NCBI GenBank assembly: GCA_900112325.1
Contig: FOLJ01000002.1
Coordinates: forward strand, 1 to 64,000
Length of the DNA stretch: 64,000 nucleotides
DNA from: Micromonospora sediminimaris
Lineage (GTDB): Bacteria; Actinomycetota; Actinomycetes; Mycobacteriales; Micromonosporaceae
Direction of reading: 5' to 3'
In this document: positions 38,448-51,221 of the stretch, piece after piece
How the letters are laid out: every line of letters begins with the position of its first letter
Position numbering within the stretch: the first letter of the stretch is position 1
The notes under the pieces: model-generated
What the model was told of the DNA's origin: nothing
The model's database searches: none
The model's input: only the letters and a program-made list of their open reading frames with translations
Position numbers and translations under genes: made by a program

Positions 38448-38948
38448 TCAAGCCATCACCAGGCCGGCCACCCAGAGGGCGCCGATCACCATGCCGGAGA
38501 GGAACTCCACGAGCATCGACAGTCCCGCCGCGGCGACCGCCTGCTTCGTCGCCGGCCAGGCCAGCCGGGTGTCTCCCAGCCGCAGCCGCTCCATCACGAA
38601 GATCCCGCCGACGAAGCCGATGACCAGCCCGACCACCGGGATGACGAAGAAGCCGACCAGGCCGAGCACCGCGCCGGCCAGCAGCGAGGTGGTGGGCACC
38701 CCGGCCCGCTTGAGGTTCCGGCCGGGCCAGGCGTACTTGACCACGGTGCCGGCCACGGCGACCAGCGTGGCGGCGGCGAGCACCAGCCAGCGGCCGGTTC
38801 CGGCGTCGCCGAACAGGCTCCACACCAGTACGCCGCCCCAGCACAACGGCAGCGCCGGCAGACCGGGCACCACCACCCCGGCCAACCCGGCGAGGATGGC
38901 CAGCGCGGCGACGACCGACACCGCCGTCCCGGTCTCCGTCAGCCCCAC
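38448..38948 (-). CDS. DUF456 membrane protein
   Basis: 166 residues from ATG 38948. Five to six hydrophobic helices: VSVVAALAILAGLAGVVVPG, ALPLCWGGVLVWSLFGDA, LVLAAATLVAVAGTVVKYAW and a Gly-rich central segment LGLVGFFVIPVVGLVIGFVG, then AAAGLSMLVEFLSGMVIGAL. The G-x-x-G-x-V-x-P-x-x-G pattern is typical of DUF456. The function is unknown. The gene stands alone, downstream of no obvious partner. Confidence 0.87.
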   Translation of the reverse strand: MGLTETGTAVSVVAALAILAGLAGVVVPGLPALPLCWGGVLVWSLFGDAGTGRWLVLAAATLVAVAGTVVKYAWPGRNLKRAGVPTTSLLAGAVLGLVGFFVIPVVGLVIGFVGGIFVMERLRLGDTRLAWPATKQAVAAAGLSMLVEFLSGMVIGALWVAGLVMA

Positions 38949-39020
38949 GTCGACTCCCCATCCGCTCGCCTCGACCCTGATCCACGGGCCACGTTCGTAC
39001 CCGGAATGGTCACGGTCTGA

Positions 39021-41183
39021 TCATCGCGGTCCGTCGCCACGCAACCGGGCCACCACCGTCTCCGCCGGACCGGGTGGGCCGAACAGCCGGCCCTGGGCGG
39101 TGTCGCACCGCAACGCCCGCAGCCGCTCCGCCTGCGCTTCGGTCTCGACCGCCTCCGCGGTGACCCACAGTTCCAACGCGTGGGCCAGCCGCACCAGCGC
39201 GTCGACGATGCGTTCGTCACGGTGATCGGCGTCGGCCGGCGCGGTGCCCCGGATTCCCTCCACGAACGGGCCCGCCAACTTCAGACAGGTGATCGGCAAC
39301 CGGCGCAGGTACGCCAGATTCGAGTACCCGGTGCCGAAGTCGTCCACGGCCAGCCGTACGCCCAGCGCGGCGAGCCGGTGCAGGGTCCGCAGCGGCTCCC
39401 CGGCGGACCCCATCACCGCGCTCTCGGTCAGCTCCAGTTGCAGCAGCTCCGCCGGCAGGCCGCTGCTGGCCAGCGCATCGGCCACGGTGTCCACGATCGC
39501 CGGGCGATCGGCCTGGCGGGCGGCCAGGTTCACGCTAACCACCAACCCGGCGTCAGGGAATTCGGTGTGCCACCGCTGGGCGTCGCGACACGCTTGCCGC
39601 AGCACCCACTCACCGAGACGGACGATCAGGCCGGTCTCCTCGGCGAGTCCGATGAACCGGTCCGGACCGACAAGTCCCAGGTGCGGATGCTGCCACCGGA
39701 CGAGCGCCTCGACGGCCAGCATGCGCCCGTCGAGCAGGGAGACGATCGGCTGGTAGTGCAGCACGAACTCGCCCCGGTCCAGGGCCGCCGGCAGCCCGGC
39801 GGCCAGCTCCGACCGGGCGAGGTCCCGGGCGCTGCGCTCGGGATCGTAGACCGCCCACCGGTCGCGGCCCTCCGCCTTCGCCCAGTAGAGCGTGGCGTCG
39901 GCCGCCTTCATCAGCTCCACCACGCTGGTGCCGGCCACCGCCGAGTCGACGATGCCGATGCTCGCCGAGACCGCGAGCTGCTGGTCGCCGACGCACAGCG
40001 GCGCGGCGACGGCGGCCAGGGCCGACTCGGCCACGGCGATGACGTCCTCGACGGCGGCCACCCCGTCGACCAGGATGACGAACTCGTCGCCGCCCATCCG
40101 GGCGACCAGATAGCCCTGCTCGGCCACACAGTCGGCCAGCCGTCGGGCGATCATCACGAGCAGCCGGTCGCCGAGTGCGTGCCCGAGACTGTCGTTTATC
40201 GCCTTGAATCCGTCCAGGTCGAGGAAGCAGACACCGACCCGGCCCGGCGCGTCGGGTCGCTCCACCAGGCCGGCCAGCGTGTCGAAGAACAGCGTCCGGT
40301 TCGGCAGGCCGGTCAGCGGGTCGTGCAGCGCCTGGAAGCGCAACCGCTGCTGGAGTTCGTACCGTTCGGTGATGTCCTCGACCACGGCCACGGTGAACCG
40401 GGGCCGGCCGTCGTCGTGGCGGATCAGCGAGACGGCCAGATCCGTCCAGACGGCGCTGCCGTCCTTGCGGTAGTAGCGCTTCTGGACCCGGGCCGCTTCG
40501 TGCTTGCCCTCGATCAGCTCCTGGTACAGCTCCCACATGCCGGCCGCGTCGTCGGCGTGGAACAGCGACGCCACGTTGAGCTGCCGCAGTTCCTCGACCG
40601 AGTAGCCGAGCATGTCGGCGAAGGCGTGGTTGACGTCGATGATCGTCCCGTCGACTCCGGCGATGCCGATGCCGATGGCCGCGCCGTCGAAGACCGCCCG
40701 GAAGCGGGCCTCGCTGTCCCGCAACGCCGCCTCGGCGTCGTCCCGCGCCTGCCACATGGCGCGGGCGATCCCCTCCTGCTGGACGAAGGTCCGCTCCCGC
40801 AGCGCGCGGGCGAAGCCGGCCGCGAGAGCGCCCTGCACCACCGCGATCCGCTCGTCCAACCCCGGCCGCCCGGCCGCGGCGGCGAGCACGTCGGCCCGGA
40901 ACCGCTCGCCGAGCGTACGCACCGACCACTCGATCACCCCCGGCTCGGTCAGGTGCGCGGCGACGAGTGACCGACCGACCTCCTCCGCTGCCGGGGCCGG
41001 TGGCTCGGCGCTGAGCAGCACCTCCGCCAGCCGGAAGGTGTGCCCGAGCAGCAACCGCTCGGTCTCGGCCGCGCTCAGCGGCACGAAACCGAGCCGGCGT
41101 ACGGCCCGCGCCCAGTCGGCGGCGTACCGCTGGGCGCCGGCCGGATCGACGGTGTTCCCGCCGGAGGCACCCACGGCGGCCAT
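39021..41183 (-). CDS. PAS-GGDEF-EAL cyclic-di-GMP enzyme
   Basis: 720 residues from ATG 41183 (MAAVGASGGNTVDPAGAQRY). An N-terminal helical segment (about 1-150) precedes a PAS domain (VFDGAAIGIGIAGVDGTIID) with a PAC motif, then GGDEF with an intact active site at residues 364-368 (RMGGDEFVIL), and an EAL domain starting at 492-494 (AVEALVRWQH). Catalytic EAL positions appear kept (SVNLAARQ, LELTES, VDDFGTGYS, AEAVET, AQGRLFG), but the usual KID reads KLA. It may both make and break c-di-GMP. It begins four bases after the methyltransferase stop, suggesting co-translation. Soluble; no membrane helix. Confidence 0.92.
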   Translation of the reverse strand: MAAVGASGGNTVDPAGAQRYAADWARAVRRLGFVPLSAAETERLLLGHTFRLAEVLLSAEPPAPAAEEVGRSLVAAHLTEPGVIEWSVRTLGERFRADVLAAAAGRPGLDERIAVVQGALAAGFARALRERTFVQQEGIARAMWQARDDAEAALRDSEARFRAVFDGAAIGIGIAGVDGTIIDVNHAFADMLGYSVEELRQLNVASLFHADDAAGMWELYQELIEGKHEAARVQKRYYRKDGSAVWTDLAVSLIRHDDGRPRFTVAVVEDITERYELQQRLRFQALHDPLTGLPNRTLFFDTLAGLVERPDAPGRVGVCFLDLDGFKAINDSLGHALGDRLLVMIARRLADCVAEQGYLVARMGGDEFVILVDGVAAVEDVIAVAESALAAVAAPLCVGDQQLAVSASIGIVDSAVAGTSVVELMKAADATLYWAKAEGRDRWAVYDPERSARDLARSELAAGLPAALDRGEFVLHYQPIVSLLDGRMLAVEALVRWQHPHLGLVGPDRFIGLAEETGLIVRLGEWVLRQACRDAQRWHTEFPDAGLVVSVNLAARQADRPAIVDTVADALASSGLPAELLQLELTESAVMGSAGEPLRTLHRLAALGVRLAVDDFGTGYSNLAYLRRLPITCLKLAGPFVEGIRGTAPADADHRDERIVDALVRLAHALELWVTAEAVETEAQAERLRALRCDTAQGRLFGPPGPAETVVARLRGDGPR

Positions 41184-41187
41184 CGGA

Positions 41188-42015
41188 TCAGCCGGCGGGC
41201 CGGTCGTTCCGGGCGACACCACCGAAGGCACCGAAGCGCTGCCCGTCGGCGGTGACGTCGGACGGCGAGTCGGGTCGCCACAGCTCCATGTGCACCACTC
41301 CGGGATCCACAATCGTCCAGTCACCGAAGAACCCGGTGATCTCGGCCCGCGAGCGGAGAGTGATCTCCGTGGCGGTACGTGCCGACAGTCGTTGCGCGTC
41401 CAGCATCTCCTGCGGCTGGTCCTCGAAGGTGGAGTGTGAGATGACCAGGTGGCTGCCGGGGGCGGCGGCCGCGCGCAGGGTGGCCAGGACGTCACCGGGA
41501 CGGTCGGTGTCCGGTACGAAGTGCACCACCCCGGCGAGCAGGATGCCCAGCGGCCGGTCGAAGTCGAGCAGGTCGAGCTTGCCCGCCTCGGCCAGGATCC
41601 GTTCCGGGTCCCGCAGGTCGGCGTGGATGACGCCGGTCGACTCGTTGCCGGCGAGCAGTTCCCGGCTGTGCGCCACCGCGACCGGGTCGATGTCGACGTA
41701 GATCACCCGGGCCTTCGGGTTCGCGGCCTGGGCGACCTCGTGCACATTGCCGACCGTGGGGATGCCGGAGCCGATGTCCAGGAACTGGTCTATGCCGGCG
41801 TCGAGCAGGGCACGCACCGCCCGGCGAAGGAACTCCCGCCCGGCCCGCATGGTGGCCGCCAGGTTCGGCGTCATGGTCGCGATCTGCTCGGCCAGTTGCC
41901 GATCGATCTCGAAGTTGTGGGCACCGCCGAGGAAGTAGTCGTACACCCGCGCCGCGCTGGGCCGGGAAAGGTCGATCTCGGCGGGAAGTCCGTCCGGCTT
42001 CTGCACTGGTTGCAC
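41188..42015 (-). CDS. SAM-dependent methyltransferase, DUF574 (PF04672) family
   Basis: 275 residues from ATG 42015. LSRPSAARVYDYFLGGAHNF at the N-terminus and the SAM-binding region QFLDIGSGIPTVGNVHEVAQ with VIYVDIDPVAVAHSRELLAG are characteristic of this actinobacteria-specific methyltransferase family, which is greatly expanded in streptomycetes and relatives. No member has a firmly established physiological substrate. It lies directly upstream of the GGDEF-EAL gene with a four-base gap, so the two are likely made together. Confidence 0.9.
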   Translation of the reverse strand: MQPVQKPDGLPAEIDLSRPSAARVYDYFLGGAHNFEIDRQLAEQIATMTPNLAATMRAGREFLRRAVRALLDAGIDQFLDIGSGIPTVGNVHEVAQAANPKARVIYVDIDPVAVAHSRELLAGNESTGVIHADLRDPERILAEAGKLDLLDFDRPLGILLAGVVHFVPDTDRPGDVLATLRAAAAPGSHLVISHSTFEDQPQEMLDAQRLSARTATEITLRSRAEITGFFGDWTIVDPGVVHMELWRPDSPSDVTADGQRFGAFGGVARNDRPAG

Positions 42016-42121
42016 CTCACGTCGTCGCCGTGGATCGTGATGCTGACCACTCTAGGCGGGTCCGCGGCGCGGGGGGAGATCCACAACGGCCTTTTCCTGA
42101 TCTACCACCGCTGCCGGCGGC

Positions 42122-43324
<1,203 letters not shown>

Positions 43325-43428
43325 CGCGAGTCCTTCGGGGGGATGGGAAGGGGTGCAGGGGCGCGTCCACCGGGTCCACGGGGACTGACGGCCAGGATAT
43401 CCCCGGCGGCTGCCGATAGGTTGTGGGC

Positions 43429-44386
43429 ATGGCTCGGGCCCAGTTCAGCGCGGAAACCAGCGACGGCGGCGCGTTCGTCCGCCAACCCAACCGGTTCACC
43501 GGGCGGGTGACGCCGCACTCGACCGCACCGCCCGGTGGCGGGCCAGACGAGCAGGACCGCTGGCCGCTGGAGCCGGGCCGCTACCGGCTGATCTGGTGCC
43601 GGGCCTGCCCCTGGGCGCACCGGGCACTGATCGTGCGTAACCTGCTCGGGCTGACTGACGCCATCTCGCTGGGCACCGTCGACCCGATCCGGGACGATCG
43701 CGGTTGGCGGTTCGTCCTCGACCCGGACGGCTTCGACCCGGTGCTCGGCATCGGTTTCCTCTCCGAGGCGTACCTGGCCACCGATCCGGACTACACCGGC
43801 CGGGTCACCGTGCCGGCGCTGGTGGACACCCGTACCGGCCGGGTGGTCACCAACGACTACCCGCAACTGACCCTGGACCTGTCCACCGAGTGGCGGCAGT
43901 TGCACGCCCCGGACGCGCCGGACCTCTACCCGGTCGAGCTGCGCCCGGAGCTGGACGTGCTGATGGCCGAGATCCACCGGGACGTCAACAACGGCGTCTA
44001 CCGATGCGGCTTCGCCACCACCCAGCAGGCGTACGACGAGGCGTTCGAGGTGCTGTTCACCCGGCTGGACGCGCTGTCGGAGCGGTTGGCCGGCCGTCGC
44101 TACCTGATGGGTGACTCGATCACCGAGGCGGACGTGCGCCTGTTCACCACGCTGGTCCGCTTCGACGTGGCGTACCACGGACACTTCAAGTGCAACCGGC
44201 AGAAACTCACCGAGCTGCCGGTGTTGTGGGCCTACGCCCGGGACCTGTTCCAGACTCCCGGTTTCGGGGAGACCGTCGACTTCGACCACATCAAGCGGCA
44301 CTACTACGCCACCCACGGCGAGATCAACCCGACCGGGATCGTCCCACTCGGGCCGGACCTGCACGGCTGGACGACGCCGCACGGAC

Positions 44387-44394
<8 letters not shown>
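43429..44394 (+). CDS. Glutathionyl-hydroquinone reductase-like (Xi-class GST, YqjG/ECM4) protein
   Basis: 321 residues from ATG 43429 (a GTG two codons earlier is possible). The active Cys60 lies in WCRACPWAHRALIVRNLLGL, the CPWAH motif of YqjG/ECM4 enzymes; DPVLGIGFLSEAYLATDPDY, VPALVDTRTGRVVTNDYPQL and the C-terminal GST helices (YLMGDSITEADVRLFTTLVR) match. The family reduces glutathionyl-hydroquinones. Actinobacteria generally use mycothiol rather than glutathione, so a mycothiol conjugate is the likely substrate. It is divergent from the thiolase gene and overlaps the next membrane gene. Confidence 0.88.
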
Positions 44395-46205
<1,811 letters not shown>

Positions 46206-46210
46206 TCCGC

Positions 46211-46250
46211 GGGTCCGGCTGCCCGGTGACGGGTGCGGGCAGCCGGACCC
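46211..46250. terminator. Bidirectional hairpin terminator
   Basis: Perfect 15-base arms, GGGTCCGGCTGCCCG (46211-46225) and its complement (46236-46250), between the convergent old yellow enzyme and ABC exporter genes. The arms can be extended outward with one mismatch. It would terminate transcripts from both sides. Confidence 0.78.
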
Positions 46251-46271
46251 GTGCGGATCTCAGACCCGCTC

Positions 46272-49200
46272 TCAGCCGGCCAGGTGACCCCAGCGTCGGT
46301 CCAGGTCACGCCAGGGGCCCTGGGCGGCCACCGTACCGGCGATGAGCACCACCACGTGGTCGGCCCGTACCAGCGCGGCCCGCTTCGAGGTGGAGCCGAC
46401 CACCGTGACGCCCCGGTCCCGCAACGCCTGCCACAGCGCCAGTTCCGTGGTGACATCCAGCGCTGAGGAGACGTCGTCGGCCACCAGCAGCTCGGTACGC
46501 GGAGCCAACGCCCGGGCCAGCGCCAGCCGTTGCAGCTGCCCACCGGACAACCGGGTGCCCTTGTGCCCGATGAGCAGACCCAGCCCACTGCCGGTGGCGG
46601 CCAGGTCGTGTTCGAGCTGGGCGGTGCTGACCGCGTGCTCGGCGTCCACCTGATGCCCGAGGGTGATGTTGTCGGCGACCGTGCCGGAGAGCACCCGGGG
46701 CAACTGACCGACGTAGCCGACCTGGTTGGGACGCAGGAACAGCTCCGGCTCGGTCACCGGCTCGTCGTTCCAGGTCAGCAGGCCGGTGTGCGGGGCGATG
46801 CCCGCGAGGGCCCGCAGCAGCGACGACTTGCCCGAACCGACCGGCCCGACCACGAGGACCAGTTGACCACGTTCCACGGTCAGGTCCACGTCGCGTACGG
46901 CGACGGTGCCGTCGGTGTGCCGGACGCCGAAGCCGACCAGTTCCAGCCGCCGCAGCGGGGTACGCGGTGGCGCCGTCGGGGCCGGGGCCGTGCCGGCGGC
47001 CAGGTCGACCCCGGGCACCCGCGCCGAGTACGCCTCGATCCCGGTCATCTCCGCCGTCCGCCGGGTCCACACCCGCGCCGACGGCACCTGGGAGATCAAC
47101 GAGGCGGTGGTCCAGGCGAACCAGCGTGCCGCGCCCAGCGTGGCGACCGCGACCAGAGTTGCCCCAGCGGAGAGCCCGCCGGCCAGGAACAACGCCCACA
47201 CGCCGATCGGGAACAGCCCGCTGGCCACCGCTGGCGTGGAGCGCGCCCAGACCTGCACGGCGATCTCCCGGCGCTGCCGTTCGCTGCGTACGGTGTCGAG
47301 GTTGGCGAGGTGGGTCAGCACCGGTCGGGTGGCCCCGGCCAGCTTCACCGTGCGGGCCGCCGACAGGGTGGAGACCAGGGCGGTGGCGAAGGCCGCCCGG
47401 GCGGCGACGGTGTCCCGTGCCGCGCGCTCCAGCCTCGGCCCGAACGCCGTGGCGGCCAGCCCGGAGAGCACCATCGTGCCGAGGAAGAACAGTCCCGGCA
47501 CCACGCTGTCGGTGATCAACGTCATGGCGACCAGCAGGATCAGACCGACGGTCTGGTCGAGCACGTTGTCGGCGAGTTGGACCACCCGCTCGGTGTCACC
47601 GCCCTGGGCGACCACCTCGGCCGGGGTGTGCCGGCTGACCCGGCGCGGGCCGGTCTGGCCGTGCACGAGTCGCGCGCTGATCCGCAGCATCTGCCGGACC
47701 CACCAGGCCGGAAACCACAGGTGGGTCCAGTAGTGCGCCGGGATGGCGAGGATCAGCCCGGCCGCGATACCCACGGCGGGCAGCCAGGGGTCGCCGGTGC
47801 CGTCGACCACGTCGGCCCAGAGCCAGGCGAGCACCGGCCCGTCCAGGCCGAGGATCGCCAGCACGGCGAAGATGCCCACCGCAGCCGCGCCGTACCGAGG
47901 GTCGTTGAGGCAGAGCCGAGCTATCTCCCGCAGGGTCCGTGCCCGGGAGGCGGGTCGCTGATCGCCCCCGCCTCCCGTCCTCGCGTCGACCGGCGGTCCG
48001 CCGAGCTCAGGTCCGCCAACCTCATGTCCCCCGGTCTCCCGGCCCTCCGCCGGCTCGACCGGCTCGGGTCCGACCGCCGGTGTGGCGGCGACGGCGGCTT
48101 CGACCGGCGGGTCCGGCCGGACGGCGTCGGCCAGCGGATCACTCGCCTGGGACGAACCGGGCGCCCTGATGCCTGCCACCAGCAGACCTCTCGGGTCGCC
48201 CGAGTCGGCTGCGATCGCCGCGTCCGCCGGGTGGGCACCGACCAGCACCGGTTCCGGCCGCGGCCAGCCCGACCCGGCCAGCAGGTCAACCTCGGCGTCG
48301 CCGGCAGCACCACCCGCCTGGCCGGCAGCACCATCCGCGTTACCGACGGCACCACCCGCGTCGCCAGCGGCGAGGAGTTCGGCGAAGCGCCGCGACTCGG
48401 CCAGCGGGGCGGCCTCGACCACCGCGCCGTCGGCCAGCACCACCACCTCGTCGCAGCGGCTCACCGACGACAGCCGGTGAGCGATGACGATGCCGATCCG
48501 GTCGCGCAGCAGGCGCTCGGTGGCCTGCTGCACCCGGGTCTCGGTGACCGGGTCGAGCCGGGCGGTGGCCTCGTCGAGGATCACCACGTGCGGATCACGG
48601 ACCAGGATCCGGGCGAAGGCGACCAACTGCTCCTGGCCGGCCGAGAGCACGTGGCCGCCCTCGCCTAGGCGGGTGTTCAGCCCGGCCGGCAGCTCCGCGA
48701 TCCAGTTGGTCAGCCCCAGCTCGTCCAGGGCCCGGGCGGCGGCGTCGAGCAGTTCGGGGTCGAACAGCGCCACGTTCTCGGCGAGGGTGCCGGCGAGGAT
48801 CTCGGTACGCTGCGGCACCACGGCGACCCACCGGCGCAACTGCTCCACGTCGAGGTCGAGCACGTCGCGCCCGCCCAGCAGGACCGTCCCCGGTGGCACG
48901 TCGACCGCCCGGGTGAGCAGCTTGGCCAGCGTCGACTTGCCCGACCCGGTCCGGCCGACCAGGGCGTACGAGCGGCCCCGCACGAAGGTCAGGTCGATGT
49001 CGCGCAGCGCGGGGCCGCGATCGGCGTCCGGGCCGGTGCTCGGGTAACGGTAGGTGAGGTCGCGGATGACCAGGTCACCGTCGCTCGGGGCGGCACCGCC
49101 GGTGGGTTCCTGCGGGGCGGCCGAGAGCAGTTGGACCCGCCCCCACGCGCCGAGGGCGTACTGCACCTCCGGCACCATCCGGCTGACGTGTTCGACGGTC

Positions 49201-50027
49201 ATGCCGAGGGAGAGCGCGAGCAGCCAGATCGCGGTCATCCGGGCGGCGTCGACCCGGCCGGTGGTCAACGCCCACACGCCGCCGAGCACGACCACCGCCA
49301 CCCCGGCCCGGGTCACCCCGGCCGCGACTGTGTTGACCTGTGCCGACATCTGCCACACCCGCAGGCCACGGCGCAGCACCTCGGCTGCCCGGCGGGCGTA
49401 CAGGCGAAGCACGTACGGTCGGGCCAGACTCGTGCGTACGTCGTCCTGGCCGTGGATCGCCTCCTCCATCACCGCCGCGAGGTCCGACCAGGCCGCCTCC
49501 TCGTGCATCCGGGCCGGGGCGATCCGGGCGGCGGGACGGCGCAGCGTGAACGCGAGCAGGACGCAGAGCAGCAGCATGCCGATCCCGGCCGGCCACCAGA
49601 CGGTGAGCGCGACGAGCGTGGACAGCAGGCCGACGGCCAGCGCCTGAGCCAGCCGTACGCCGGGACCGCGCACCCCCGATGCGACGTCGTAGACGTCGCC
49701 GTCGATCCGGTCGAGCATCTCCCCCACCGGAGTGGTCTCCAGGGTGGGTACGGGCTGCCCCAGCGCCACCCGGCACAGTCGGCGACGCAGGTCGGCGGAC
49801 CAGTCGGCGGTCACGCCGGCCATCACCAGGCTGACCACCAGGTCGCTGACGACCGCCGCGACCAACGCCACCGACAGCAGCACGAAGAACCCGACGGAGC
49901 GGTGCAGCAGCACCGGCCCGGCGAGCGCGGCGGTGGCCGCCTGGCCGATGCCGCCGAGCAGGATCAGGACGATCACCAGGGTCATCCGACGCGAGGAGGT
50001 GACCCACAGATCACGGAGCAGGCGCAT
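46272..50027 (-). CDS. Fused two-half ABC exporter (TMD-NBD-TMD-NBD)
   Basis: 1251 residues from ATG 50027. Two type-I exporter halves lie in one chain: TMD1 (about 15-300), NBD1 (about 330-560), an Ala/Gly/Pro-rich linker (about 560-690), TMD2 (about 710-990), NBD2 (about 1020-1250). NBD1 has GRTGSGKST, signature LSAGQEQ, Walker B VVILDEAT and switch His in VIAHRLSS. NBD2 has GPVGSGKSS, signature LSGGQLQR, but Walker B reads LLVADDVSS (Asp replacing the catalytic Glu) and the switch His is Ser in VVGSTSKRA. So one ATP site should be catalytic and the other degenerate, as in heterodimeric exporters. Substrate unknown. Confidence 0.93.
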   Translation of the reverse strand: MRLLRDLWVTSSRRMTLVIVLILLGGIGQAATAALAGPVLLHRSVGFFVLLSVALVAAVVSDLVVSLVMAGVTADWSADLRRRLCRVALGQPVPTLETTPVGEMLDRIDGDVYDVASGVRGPGVRLAQALAVGLLSTLVALTVWWPAGIGMLLLCVLLAFTLRRPAARIAPARMHEEAAWSDLAAVMEEAIHGQDDVRTSLARPYVLRLYARRAAEVLRRGLRVWQMSAQVNTVAAGVTRAGVAVVVLGGVWALTTGRVDAARMTAIWLLALSLGMTVEHVSRMVPEVQYALGAWGRVQLLSAAPQEPTGGAAPSDGDLVIRDLTYRYPSTGPDADRGPALRDIDLTFVRGRSYALVGRTGSGKSTLAKLLTRAVDVPPGTVLLGGRDVLDLDVEQLRRWVAVVPQRTEILAGTLAENVALFDPELLDAAARALDELGLTNWIAELPAGLNTRLGEGGHVLSAGQEQLVAFARILVRDPHVVILDEATARLDPVTETRVQQATERLLRDRIGIVIAHRLSSVSRCDEVVVLADGAVVEAAPLAESRRFAELLAAGDAGGAVGNADGAAGQAGGAAGDAEVDLLAGSGWPRPEPVLVGAHPADAAIAADSGDPRGLLVAGIRAPGSSQASDPLADAVRPDPPVEAAVAATPAVGPEPVEPAEGRETGGHEVGGPELGGPPVDARTGGGGDQRPASRARTLREIARLCLNDPRYGAAAVGIFAVLAILGLDGPVLAWLWADVVDGTGDPWLPAVGIAAGLILAIPAHYWTHLWFPAWWVRQMLRISARLVHGQTGPRRVSRHTPAEVVAQGGDTERVVQLADNVLDQTVGLILLVAMTLITDSVVPGLFFLGTMVLSGLAATAFGPRLERAARDTVAARAAFATALVSTLSAARTVKLAGATRPVLTHLANLDTVRSERQRREIAVQVWARSTPAVASGLFPIGVWALFLAGGLSAGATLVAVATLGAARWFAWTTASLISQVPSARVWTRRTAEMTGIEAYSARVPGVDLAAGTAPAPTAPPRTPLRRLELVGFGVRHTDGTVAVRDVDLTVERGQLVLVVGPVGSGKSSLLRALAGIAPHTGLLTWNDEPVTEPELFLRPNQVGYVGQLPRVLSGTVADNITLGHQVDAEHAVSTAQLEHDLAATGSGLGLLIGHKGTRLSGGQLQRLALARALAPRTELLVADDVSSALDVTTELALWQALRDRGVTVVGSTSKRAALVRADHVVVLIAGTVAAQGPWRDLDRRWGHLAG

Positions 50028-50147
50028 GCGTCGGTTTCCTCCGGTCTGGTGGCGGAGTTTCCAGCCTGCTGCGCCCGGCCGCCTGACTCAACGCATTTTC
50101 GCCGGTGGCGGGGCGTGACGAGGATCTCCGCCGACCGGCGGGCCGAC

Positions 50148-50987
50148 TCAGAACAGCACGGTCGCCAACGCGCCGACCGGTCGGAAGCCGCAACGCTCGT
50201 AGACGCGCCGGGCGGGCAGGTTGAAGTCGTTGACGTACAGGCTGACCGTGGGCGCGACCCGGGTCAGCGCGTCACGGACCACAGCCGCCATCGCGGCGGT
50301 GGCGATGCCCCGCCCGCGCCACTCGGGTGCCACCCACACCCCTTGGACCTGCGCGGTGCGCCGGGTGACGACCGCCAGTTCGGCCTTGAACACCACCCGG
50401 CCGTCGACGAAGCGGGCGTACGCCCGACCCGAGCGGATCATCTCGGTGACCCGGCGCCGGTACCCGCGCCCGCCGTCGTCGGCCAACGGCGAGATGCCGA
50501 CCTCCTCGGTGTACATCGCCACGGCGGCCGGGAAGAGGCGGTCGAGTTCGCCGCTGTGCACCCGGCGTACCTGCGGGTCGACGGGGACCGGGGGCAGCGC
50601 GTCGGTGACCAGCAACGGCTGGTTCGGGCGTACGTCGCGGGCCGGACCCCAGGTGTCGGAGAGTCGATCCCACAGTTGCAGCACGGCGTCGGCGCGCCCC
50701 ACGATCGAGGAACAGAGCCGTTCCTCGCCGGCCAGCAGGTCGGCGAAGGCGGCGATGGCCTGCGGGCCGGCCAGCACCGGGGTGAGGTTGCCGCCGAGCC
50801 AACAGACGGATTCGAGGTGGCGTCGGGAGCCGTACCCCAGGACCCGGCCCTCGGCCCGCCACCAGGCCAGCCCGCGCGCGGCGACCCGCTCCGCGACCTG
50901 CGCGCTAGCGAACGGGTCGAGATCGAGCAACCGCTCGACCGCACGCCGTTCCGATTCCCCGATTTGCCGCACCGGCGCAGTCAGCAC
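50148..50987 (-). CDS. DUF4081/GNAT N-acetyltransferase
   Basis: 279 residues from GTG 50987. The N-terminal part (RAVERLLDLDPFASAQVAER, CWLGGNLTPVLAG) is the DUF4081 domain and the C-terminal half a GNAT domain, with the acetyl-CoA loop VQGVWVAPEWRGRGIATAAM and LYVNDFNLPARRVYERCGFR. This two-domain protein is regularly encoded close to ispG in actinobacteria; its acetyl acceptor is unknown. The start is uncertain: GTG 51014 would add nine residues, and longer readings run through the Pro/Gly-coding low-complexity leader and the hairpin at 51101. Confidence 0.85.
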   Translation of the reverse strand: MLTAPVRQIGESERRAVERLLDLDPFASAQVAERVAARGLAWWRAEGRVLGYGSRRHLESVCWLGGNLTPVLAGPQAIAAFADLLAGEERLCSSIVGRADAVLQLWDRLSDTWGPARDVRPNQPLLVTDALPPVPVDPQVRRVHSGELDRLFPAAVAMYTEEVGISPLADDGGRGYRRRVTEMIRSGRAYARFVDGRVVFKAELAVVTRRTAQVQGVWVAPEWRGRGIATAAMAAVVRDALTRVAPTVSLYVNDFNLPARRVYERCGFRPVGALATVLF

Positions 50988-51100
50988 GGTTACCAGCCTG
51001 CCAGATTCATTCACCTTCCGTCGCCGGACCGCAACCCCCACCCACCCGGCCCCACCCCCGCCCACCCCACCCCCGCCCGCGTCCACCCGCGTCCACCCGC

Positions 51101-51161
51101 GTTGATCAAGAAGTTTTCGCCATCCTCGGGCCCCCATCCCGACCCAAACTTCTTGGTCAAC
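51101..51161. repeat. Intergenic hairpin, GATCAAG family
   Basis: Arms GTTGATCAAGAAGTTT (51101-51116) and its complement with one mismatch (51146-51161), loop 29 bases. It lies between the divergent DUF4081 and PadR genes, so it is not an ordinary 3' terminator for either. It shares TGATCAAG and GTTT with the palindrome after infB (15785-15826), suggesting a dispersed element family. Confidence 0.6.
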
Positions 51162-51221
51162 AAGGCGACGTGGGCGGGTGAGCGGGCGAAGCGGGTGAGT
51201 GAGTTGTCGGCGTTGTGTTGG

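Noticed and set aside
46530..48668. 712-codon open frame antisense to the ABC exporter
   Set aside because: No domain or signal; the exporter on the other strand has full ABC motifs.
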